Source of the DNA: Mycolicibacterium sp. J2
GTDB lineage: Bacteria; Actinomycetota; Actinomycetes; Mycobacteriales; Mycobacteriaceae
Reading direction: 5' to 3'
Assembly (NCBI RefSeq): GCF_026240945.1
Contig: NZ_JAPFPY010000036.1
Location: forward strand, 1-46,780
Length of the DNA: 46,780 nt
The notes beneath the pieces are model-generated. The model made no database searches, was not told the DNA's origin, and worked only from the letters and a program-made list of their open reading frames with translations. A program made the position numbers and the translations under genes. Below, one piece after another: positions 40,595 to 46,780 of the stretch (position 1 is the stretch's first letter; each line of letters starts with the position of its first letter).

Positions 40595-43299
40595 TGCGCC
40601 GCGGTGTCCCAGCTGCGGCCGTAGCCCACCGACACCTCCAGCGGCACATCCAGCGGATAGGCGCCGCCCATGTGCTCCCGCACCAGCGCCTCCAACGTGT
40701 CGCGCTCGCCGTCGGCCACCTCGAACAGCAATTCGTCGTGCACCTGCAACAACATCCGGGATTTGAGGCCGGCCGACTTGATCGCCGCGTCGACGTTGAT
40801 CATCGCCACCTTGATGATGTCGGCGGCGCTGCCCTGGATCGGCGCGTTCAAGGCCGCACGTTCGGCGGCCTCACGCACGTTGCGGTTGCTGCTGTCCAGC
40901 TCGGGCAGATAGCGCCGGCGGCCCAGCACCGTGGAGGTGTAGCCATCCTTGCGGGCCTGGTCGACGACGTCACGCAGATAGTCGCGGATGCCGCCGAAGC
41001 GCGCAAAGTACTGGTCCATCTGGAGTTTGGCCTCTTCGGTGCTGATCTTCAGCTGGGCCGACAGTCCGTAGGCGCTCAAGCCGTAGGCCAAGCCGTAGGA
41101 CATCGCCTTCACCCGCCGCCGCAGCTCCGGGGTGACCTCGTCGATGGGCACGTCGAACGCCCGCGATGCGACGAAGGAGTGCAAGTCCTCGCCGGTGTTG
41201 AACGCTTCGATCAGCCCCGCATCCCCGGACAGGTGCGCCATGATCCGCATCTCGATCTGGCTGTAGTCGGCGGTCATCAAGTCCGAATAGCCCTGACCCA
41301 CCACGAACCCGTCCCGGATGCGTCGGCCGGCCTCGGTGCGGATGGGAATGTTCTGCAGGTTCGGCTCGGTGGACGACAGCCGGCCGGTGGCCGCGATGGT
41401 CTGGTTGAAGGTGGTGTGAATGCGACCGTCGGAGGCGACCGACGCCAGCAGACCGTCGACGGTGACCTTCAGCCGCGTGGCGTCCCGGTGCGCCAGCAGG
41501 TGCTGCAGGAACGGGTGGCCGGTCTTGTCGAACAGCGATTGCAGCGCATCGGCATCGGTGGTGTAGCCGGTCTTGGTCTTCTTGGTCTTCGGCATCTCCA
41601 GCTCGTCGAACAGCACCACCTGCAGCTGTTTGGGCGAGCCGAGATTGATCTGCTTGCCGATCACCGCGTAGGCGGCCTCCGCGGCATCGCGGATCTGGTC
41701 ACCGAACTGGCTCTGCAGCTGTTGCAGGTGCGCAATATCGACGGCGATGCCGGTGGCTTCGAGCTCGGCCAGCACACGCTGGACCGGCAGTTCCATCCGA
41801 TCCAGCAGGGACGACGAATCGATGCGGGCCAACTCCTCGTCGAGCGCGTCGGCCAGATCACCCACCGCCGAAGCGCGCAGCAGCAGCGTTTGCACCGCCT
41901 GCTCATCGACGCCGTCTGCGTCGTCGAGTAACGAAAGCTGTTGCTGCCCAGTGTCTTCGGCACGCAGCTCGCGCTTCAGGTAGCGCAGCGACAGATCGTC
42001 GAGGGCGAAGCTGCGCTGACCGGGCCGCACCAGGTAGGCAGCCAGCGCAGTGTCGGAGGTGACACCGCGCAGCGTCCAGCCGCGGCCGGCCAGGTCGTGC
42101 ATGGCAAGTTTGGCCTCGTGCACCGCCTTCGGCGGCCCGGGGTCGGCCAGCCAGGACGCCAATGCGGCCTCGTCCTCCGGCGTCAGCGTCGTGGTGTCCA
42201 CGTAGCAGCCCTCACCGTCGGCCGCGGCGATGGCCAGCGCCGTGGCATCGGAATCGAAGGCCTTGTGCGTACCCACCACCGCCAGGCCGAACCGACGGCC
42301 GTTGCTGTGCTCGGCGAGCCACGCTGCCAGCTCACCGGCGGGCAGCACCCCGCCGCGAACCTCGAATCCGGCGTCGACCTCGGGATCGGCGGAGCTGAGC
42401 GTGTCGAAAAGCCGATCGCGCAGCACCCGGAATTCCAGGTCGTCGAACAATCGGTGGATGTGGTCGCGGTCCCACGGCAGCATGCGCAGCGTGTCCGGCG
42501 TCTGGGCCAGCGGCACGTTCTTGACCAGCTCGGTCAACTCGCGGTTGAGCACCACGTGGGAAAGGTTGGCGCGCAACGCATCCCCGACTTTGCCCTTGAC
42601 CTGGTCGACATTGTCGACCAGGGCCTGCAGCGAGCCGTGTTCGACGATCCACTTGGTGGCGGTCTTCTCCCCCACGCCGGGAATGCCGGGCAGGTTGTCA
42701 CTCGGGTCGCCGCGCAACGCGGCGAAGTCGGGGTACTGGGTGGGCGTGAGTCCGTATTTGGCCTGCACGGCTTCCGGGGTGAACCGGGTCAGCTCGCTGA
42801 CGCCCTTGACCGGGTACAGCACGGTGACGTCGTCGCTGACCAGCTGCAGCGAGTCACGGTCACCGGTGACCACGAGTACCCGGTAGCCGGTGTCCTGCGC
42901 CTGGGTGGCCAGCGTCGCGATGATGTCGTCGGCCTCGAAGCCCTCCTCGGCCAGCACCGTGATGCCGAGCGCGTTGAGTACTTCCTTGGTGATGTCGATC
43001 TGACCACGGAACTCGTCGGGAGTGGCCGAGCGCCCCTCCTTGTACTCCGGGTACTTGTCCTTGCGGAACGTCTTGCGCGACACGTCGAACGCGGCGGCGA
43101 CATGGCTGGGCTGCTCATCCCGGAGCAGGTTGATCAGCATGGCCGTGAATCCGTACACCGCGTTGGTGGTCAAGCCGCCCTGCGTCTTGAAGTTCTCGGC
43201 AGGCAACGCGTAGAACGCCCGGAATGCCAGTGAGTTGCCGTCCAACAGCATCAGGGTCGGCTTCGAGGATGACTGCGTGTCCGTCGCGGGTGAACTCAC
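40591..43299 (-). CDS. polA: DNA polymerase I
   Basis: A 902-residue repair and Okazaki-processing polymerase. The N-terminal 5'-nuclease (about 1-300) begins MLLDGNSLAFRAFYALP. A degenerate 3'-5' exonuclease-like domain lacks the catalytic acidic motifs, and the polymerase domain has motif A (MTADYSQIEMRIMAHLSGD), motif B (RRRVKAMSYGLAYGLS, with Tyr at the E. coli F762 position) and motif C (QVHDELLFE). The GTG at 43299 with GAGGG upstream is preferred over in-frame ATGs to 43323 because it clears the LysR stop by 10 bp. Its 3' end runs into the fourth tandem repeat. The last residues DTAAH precede the TAG inside the repeat. Confidence 0.97.
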   Translation of the reverse strand: MSSPATDTQSSSKPTLMLLDGNSLAFRAFYALPAENFKTQGGLTTNAVYGFTAMLINLLRDEQPSHVAAAFDVSRKTFRKDKYPEYKEGRSATPDEFRGQIDITKEVLNALGITVLAEEGFEADDIIATLATQAQDTGYRVLVVTGDRDSLQLVSDDVTVLYPVKGVSELTRFTPEAVQAKYGLTPTQYPDFAALRGDPSDNLPGIPGVGEKTATKWIVEHGSLQALVDNVDQVKGKVGDALRANLSHVVLNRELTELVKNVPLAQTPDTLRMLPWDRDHIHRLFDDLEFRVLRDRLFDTLSSADPEVDAGFEVRGGVLPAGELAAWLAEHSNGRRFGLAVVGTHKAFDSDATALAIAAADGEGCYVDTTTLTPEDEAALASWLADPGPPKAVHEAKLAMHDLAGRGWTLRGVTSDTALAAYLVRPGQRSFALDDLSLRYLKRELRAEDTGQQQLSLLDDADGVDEQAVQTLLLRASAVGDLADALDEELARIDSSSLLDRMELPVQRVLAELEATGIAVDIAHLQQLQSQFGDQIRDAAEAAYAVIGKQINLGSPKQLQVVLFDELEMPKTKKTKTGYTTDADALQSLFDKTGHPFLQHLLAHRDATRLKVTVDGLLASVASDGRIHTTFNQTIAATGRLSSTEPNLQNIPIRTEAGRRIRDGFVVGQGYSDLMTADYSQIEMRIMAHLSGDAGLIEAFNTGEDLHSFVASRAFDVPIDEVTPELRRRVKAMSYGLAYGLSAYGLSAQLKISTEEAKLQMDQYFARFGGIRDYLRDVVDQARKDGYTSTVLGRRRYLPELDSSNRNVREAAERAALNAPIQGSAADIIKVAMINVDAAIKSAGLKSRMLLQVHDELLFEVADGERDTLEALVREHMGGAYPLDVPLEVSVGYGRSWDTAAH

Positions 43300-43309
43300 G
43301 GCCCTCACT

Positions 43310-44200
43310 CTATTCATCACCACCGACGCCCAGCAGTTCCCGGGCCATCTCCACGAGCGCCCGGGCCGCCGGGCTGACCGGCCCCTCGGCCCGCCACGCC
43401 AGCACCAGCCGGCCGCGCAGCTCCGGCCTGATCGCGATCGCGTGCACGTCGTCGCGTGCCAGTGCCACCGAGCGCGGCACGATCGCCGCCCCCAAACCCT
43501 GCGCGGCGAGGTCGGCCAGCGCCTCCGGGGTGGCGGCCTCGAACGCCACCCGCGGGGTCAGCCCGGCGCCGGCGCACGCGGCATCGAACTGACGACGGAT
43601 ACCGCCGCCACGGGGCAGCGAGATGAGTGGTCGGTCCGCCAATGCGGTCAGGGTCACCGTGCGGCGCCGGGCCCACGGGTCGTCCAGCCCGACCACGACG
43701 TCGATCACCTGCTCGGTGGTGGACAGCACCGCAAGGCCGTCGGGAACCTCGGCGGCGCCCACCGAGGCGATCGCCACGTCGAGGCGACCGGAGCGCAACC
43801 CGTCGATCAGGGCATCGGAGGTGTCGGTGGACAACATCATCTCGACTCCGGGATGGACGTGGTGAAAGCGGGCCAGCAACCGCGGCATGTCGACGTTGTG
43901 TGAGGTGACGGTGCCGATGGTGACGGTGCCGTGGACCAACTGAGTGAGTTCGTCGACGGCGGTGCGGGCCTGACGGACCGCATGCAGCGCCGCCCGAGCA
44001 AACGGCAGCACGGCCTGCCCGGCGGCGGTGAGGCGCACCTCCCGGCGGGAGCGGTCCAAAAGCGGTTGACCCAATTCGCGCTCCAGGCGCGCGACCTGCG
44101 TGCTGACGGCGGGCTGGGCGACCAGCATCCGCTGCGCAGCCCTGGTGAAGTTGGCCTCTTCGACGACGGCCACGAAATACTCCAGCTGCCGCAGTTCCAT
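43310..44200 (-). CDS. LysR-family transcriptional regulator
   Basis: A 296-residue LysR regulator. The N-terminal winged HTH (about residues 1-60: FVAVVEEANFTRAAQRMLVAQPAVSTQVARLERELG) precedes a periplasmic-binding-like effector domain (about 88-290). Divergent from the PhzS-like monooxygenase gene across 71 bp. An ATAA-N7-TTAT / T-N11-A LysR box overlaps its own start codon, which implies autorepression and activation of the divergent operon. Confidence 0.9.
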   Translation of the reverse strand: MELRQLEYFVAVVEEANFTRAAQRMLVAQPAVSTQVARLERELGQPLLDRSRREVRLTAAGQAVLPFARAALHAVRQARTAVDELTQLVHGTVTIGTVTSHNVDMPRLLARFHHVHPGVEMMLSTDTSDALIDGLRSGRLDVAIASVGAAEVPDGLAVLSTTEQVIDVVVGLDDPWARRRTVTLTALADRPLISLPRGGGIRRQFDAACAGAGLTPRVAFEAATPEALADLAAQGLGAAIVPRSVALARDDVHAIAIRPELRGRLVLAWRAEGPVSPAARALVEMARELLGVGGDE

Positions 44201-44213
44201 AACGATTGATTAT
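44199..44213. promoter_or_regulatory. LysR-type box (T-N11-A)
   Basis: ATAA-CGATTGA-TTAT contains the ATAA-N7-TTAT/T-N11-A consensus recognised by LysR regulators. It overlaps the LysR start codon (44198-44200) and lies 60-73 bases before the monooxygenase ATG, the usual place for an activation site. Confidence 0.65.
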
Positions 44214-44271
44214 AGTTTCTGTTTGCACATGGTATTGGACGAATAGCTGCAGTTCCACGCATCCTGGAGAG

Positions 44272-45393
44272 ATGAAGGTCCTCATCGCAGGAGCCGGGAT
44301 CGGAGGCCTCACTGCCGCTCTCACGCTGTATGCCGCCGGCATCGAGGCGACCGTTCTGGAGTCCACACGCGCGCTGCGCGCTGTGGGCGTCGGGATCAAC
44401 CTGTTGCCGCATGCGGTGCGTGAACTTCACGAACTCGGCTTAGGCGACCGGTTGCGCGCCATGTCGGCCACCCCGGCCGTCATCGATTTCTACCGCCACG
44501 ACGGCACCCTGCTGTTCCGTGAACCGCGCGGCATCGACGGCGGGTACGGCTACCCGCAATGTTCGGTACACCGCGGGCGCCTGCAGATGCTGTTGTTGGA
44601 CGCCGTCCTCGACCGGTTGGGCCGCGACGCCGTTCGCTCCGGCGCCACGGTCACCGACGTCACCGAACGGGACGACGGGCTCACGGTGCACACCCGCGCG
44701 GGAAAGGTCGATGCCGACATGCTGATCGGTGCGGACGGTATCCACTCCCGGGTCCGCTCCCTGGTGCACCCGGGTCCTGATCCCCTGCTGTGGTCCGGCG
44801 TGCGGATGTTCCGCGGCGCCGCACGCATGCCGGCGTTCCTGGACGGTCGCACCATGGCGATCGTGAAGGGTCCCGACGGTGTCGAACTTGTCACCTATCC
44901 GCTCGGCGACGGACTGGTGAACTGGGTGTTGCAGGTCGTCGAGTCGGCCCCGGGACCGCTGCCCGGTGATGCCGGCTGGAACACCCCCGGCGACCGGGTC
45001 GACGTGAGTGCCCGGATGGCGGACTGGCGACTGGACTGGTTGGACACCGAACGGCTGGTCACCGCCTCCGAGGCAGTGTTCCAGTACCCGATGATGGACC
45101 GGAATCCGTTGCCACACTGGAGTACCCGAAGGATGACCCTGCTCGGCGACGCCGCCCATCCGATGTATCCGGTAGGGGCCAATGGCGGTTCGCAGGCCAT
45201 TCTCGACGCTCGGGCCTTGGCCGACGAGCTGGCATCCGGACGCGGTCTTGCCGGCTACGAGGCACGGCGCATGCCGGAGACCTCTGCCGTCGTGCACGCC
45301 AACCGCGAGATGCACCGGAGCCCACCCGAAGACCTGGCCCGGATGACCGCCGAATACCGACGAAACACCCTCGCAGACAGGAGTTCTCGATGA
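44272..45393 (+). CDS. PhzS-like FAD-dependent monooxygenase
   Basis: A 373-residue class A flavin monooxygenase. FAD motif GAGIGG is at residues 7-12, GADGIHS in the middle, and GDAAHPMYPVGANG with D293. The LGVGINLLPHAVREL-like region, the SVHRGRLQMLLL segment, and QYPMMDRNPLPHW just before the GD motif match what I recall of PhzS (5-methylphenazine-1-carboxylate 1-monooxygenase). The start ATG 44272 follows GGAGAG. It is coupled by a 4-bp overlap to an alpha/beta hydrolase gene. The substrate is probably a polycyclic or quinone-like aromatic. Confidence 0.87.
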   Translation: MKVLIAGAGIGGLTAALTLYAAGIEATVLESTRALRAVGVGINLLPHAVRELHELGLGDRLRAMSATPAVIDFYRHDGTLLFREPRGIDGGYGYPQCSVHRGRLQMLLLDAVLDRLGRDAVRSGATVTDVTERDDGLTVHTRAGKVDADMLIGADGIHSRVRSLVHPGPDPLLWSGVRMFRGAARMPAFLDGRTMAIVKGPDGVELVTYPLGDGLVNWVLQVVESAPGPLPGDAGWNTPGDRVDVSARMADWRLDWLDTERLVTASEAVFQYPMMDRNPLPHWSTRRMTLLGDAAHPMYPVGANGGSQAILDARALADELASGRGLAGYEARRMPETSAVVHANREMHRSPPEDLARMTAEYRRNTLADRSSR

Positions 45394-46061
45394 CGACCTT
45401 CGTCCTGGTCCCTGGCGCCTGCCATGGCGGTTGGTGTTTCGACGACCTGGCGGCCGCACTGCGCGAACGCGGACACCGAATTCTGGCGCCGACCCTCACG
45501 GGTGTCGCTGAGCGGGCCCATCTTTTGCACGCCGGGGTGAACCTGGAGACCCATATCACCGATGTGCTGGCCGAACTGCAGGCGCACCAGGTGTCCGGCG
45601 CGGTGCTGGTAGGGCACAGCTATGGCGGCATGGTGTGCACGGCGGTGGCCGATCGCGCCGGTGCGCGGATCGATGCACTGGTGTACCTGGACGCCTTCGT
45701 CCCGCGCGACGGCGAGTCGTGCTGGACCCTGACCAATGACGAACAGCGCCAGTGGTATACGGATGTCGACGCGACCGGCTATGGGGTACCTCCGCTGCCG
45801 TTCTTCGATACTCGCGCGACGGCACACCCGTTGGCCGCCTTGTTGCAACCGGTGCGCCTACAGGGCGACCTGTCCGCATTCCGGCGGCGGGACTACGTCT
45901 ACGCCAAGGGCTGGCCGAGCCAATCCCCGTTCACCCCAACCTTCGAGCGGCTACGCAACGACCCGACATGGGTGACCCACGCCCTGGACGGCGCCCACAA
46001 TCTGATGCGGGACAACCACGATGAGCTGGTGCGCATCCTGTGCGAGGCGGCCGCTCAGTAA
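45390..46061 (+). CDS. Alpha/beta-hydrolase (EstC/HNL-like)
   Basis: A 223-residue, cap-poor alpha/beta hydrolase. The oxyanion region LVPGACHGGW (residues 6-15) is typical of plant HNL/SalA-like and EstC esterases, and the nucleophile elbow VGHSYGG places Ser77. The catalytic His is in GAHNLMRDN near the C-terminus, and the acid is probably the Asp in YLDAFVPRDG or further on. It overlaps the monooxygenase by 4 bp (ATGA). The pair would hydroxylate and then hydrolyse, or cleave, a single imported compound. The 3' end overlaps the next minus-strand gene by 7 bp. Confidence 0.85.
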   Translation: MTTFVLVPGACHGGWCFDDLAAALRERGHRILAPTLTGVAERAHLLHAGVNLETHITDVLAELQAHQVSGAVLVGHSYGGMVCTAVADRAGARIDALVYLDAFVPRDGESCWTLTNDEQRQWYTDVDATGYGVPPLPFFDTRATAHPLAALLQPVRLQGDLSAFRRRDYVYAKGWPSQSPFTPTFERLRNDPTWVTHALDGAHNLMRDNHDELVRILCEAAAQ

Positions 46062-46405
46062 CCCAACAGCTTGCGGAACTTCTGGCCGACGGCCATCGAC
46101 TGGCCCATGCGCTGCACCCAGCCGTCCAGAGCGGCCTTGGTATCCGCCGGATCCCAGCCCCGCTCCCGAGCGAACGCAATCATGCCCGCCTCGTCGGTGA
46201 TGCCGCGCGCCTGGGCGGCACGCGCCAGCGCGGCGTAATCCTGCAGTGATACCCCGTTGATGGGGGCCCAGATCGGATCGTCCTCGGCTACTGGCCGGTT
46301 CGAGGGTCCACCGAAGATCGCGGTGTCGATCGGCTGCTGCAAGCCCTGCTGCGCGGCGGCCGCGGCTTCCTTGGCCTTCTCTTTGGCCTTGTCGAAAAAT
46401 CCCAT
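46055..46405 (-). CDS. Hypothetical small helical protein
   Basis: A 116-residue soluble protein that I do not assign. A basic, Ala/Lys-rich amphipathic N-terminal helix (FDKAKEKAKEAAAAAQQG) precedes a conserved-looking helical core (ISLQDYAALARAAQARGITDEAGMIAFARERGWD, WVQRMGQSMAVGQKFRKLLGY). The ATG at 46405 has GGAGC about 10 bases upstream. No signal peptide. It is tail-to-tail with the hydrolase. Confidence 0.72.
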   Translation of the reverse strand: MGFFDKAKEKAKEAAAAAQQGLQQPIDTAIFGGPSNRPVAEDDPIWAPINGVSLQDYAALARAAQARGITDEAGMIAFARERGWDPADTKAALDGWVQRMGQSMAVGQKFRKLLGY

Positions 46406-46743
46406 GACAATGCTCCGTTCCCCGGCGCCCCGTCGGCCCGGTCACACCGATGAGTTCACCGGCACCCGGCGGCTACCGATCCCAACAAGCACGGCCTGAG
46501 CAATATCCGAACTCTTTGCCCTCGCAATGATCATCGCGCCCGCGTCGAGCGAAAAGTCTTCCGTATCACTGACATTTGCCCACAACAGGGCTGGCCGTCT
46601 GGTTTCCGACATTAACGGAAACATCGGATGAAATGAGGTTGTCCCGGGTCTCGTAGAAATTGAGGTGGCGGTCCCCCGCTCGTGACCTGCCGTGTGGTAG
46701 GTGTCGGGCGTTCCGCCAAGAACACCAGGAGAAGGGGACCGTC
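46406..46743. other. Intergenic stretch before the right-edge gene
   Basis: No gene is supported in these 338 bases. A 60-codon frame on the minus strand (46442-46624) lacks a convincing start and recognisable protein character. The right half carries two similar short direct repeats (GAAATGAGGT near 46630 and GAAATTGAGGT near 46657) and a strong AGGAGAAGGGG ribosome-binding site ending 6-7 bases before the ATG at 46744. Promoter elements are not clear. Confidence 0.4.
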
Positions 46744-46780
46744 ATGAAGAAGAGTAGCCAGAACCGGGCCGGGGACGCGA
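46744..46780 (+). CDS. Start of an unidentified gene (3'-truncated by window)
   Basis: Only 12 residues are seen (MKKSSQNRAGDA). The start is supported by a strong AGGAGAAGGGG ribosome-binding site. The basic, hydrophilic N-terminus and the repeated upstream segments would fit a transposase or regulator, but nothing identifies it. Confidence 0.5.
   Translation, partial: MKKSSQNRAGDA

Noticed and set aside
46442..46624. 60-codon minus-strand frame
   Set aside because: Weak start context and no protein-like pattern; probably chance.

Overview
The window is a high-GC (roughly two-thirds G+C) actinobacterial chromosome segment, most likely from a rapidly growing mycobacterium (Mycolicibacterium-type). 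The main reason is a conserved block on the right: polA, rpsA, coaE (kinase fused to a UPF0157 domain), a DUF402 gene facing the other way, uvrB and an Rv1634-like MFS exporter. These keep the order and relative orientation of Mycobacterium tuberculosis Rv1629-Rv1634. The truncated gene at the left edge resembles the Rv1635c mannosyltransferase, so about 26 kb (1391 to about 27.5 kb) appears to lie between genes that are neighbours in M. tuberculosis. This is recognition from memory, not a database search.

Left part (1-15 kb) is catabolic. A nitrilase-superfamily amidohydrolase and a PucR regulator face away from an NCS1 permease that is translationally coupled to an agmatinase-type ureohydrolase. 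Next comes a GAF-PucR regulator divergent from a tightly packed seven-gene unit: aldehyde dehydrogenase, AAHS-type MFS transporter, 2,6-dihydroxypyridine-hydroxylase-like FAD monooxygenase, cupin, ACMSD-like decarboxylase/amidohydrolase and Old Yellow Enzyme. The unit looks like a complete uptake-and-degradation pathway for an unidentified aromatic or N-heterocyclic compound.

Middle part (15-28 kb) is stress and envelope oriented. It holds a secreted protein, an AraC regulator, a STAS antagonist, a CPA1 Na+/H+ antiporter, a TetR gene with matching palindromic operators on both sides, a DUF308 membrane protein, and a six-gene minus-strand run (Asp23/Gls24 proteins, DUF2273, Asp23-like membrane proteins, CsbD) that ends at a strong terminator. 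A canonical ECF promoter (GGAAC-N16-CGTCT) drives this run, and an ECF sigma gene is divergent from it. A short protein with an 11-fold lysine-pair tail fused to a J-domain follows, then an MFS gene, tRNA-Cys(GCA), DUF899 and MgtC.

Right part (28-46.8 kb) is housekeeping with inserted accessory genes. The Rv1634-like exporter has a SoxR/MerR-type palindrome inside its promoter. A BCCT osmolyte transporter, uvrB, small membrane and secreted proteins, and coaE follow. An AztD-like zinc metallochaperone sits directly behind a Zur-like box. rpsA ends at an 18-bp-arm terminator, and a PrsW-type protease gene converges on polA across four 29-bp tandem repeats. Finally a LysR gene faces a PhzS-like monooxygenase plus alpha/beta hydrolase pair. 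The last bases hold the start of an unidentified gene.
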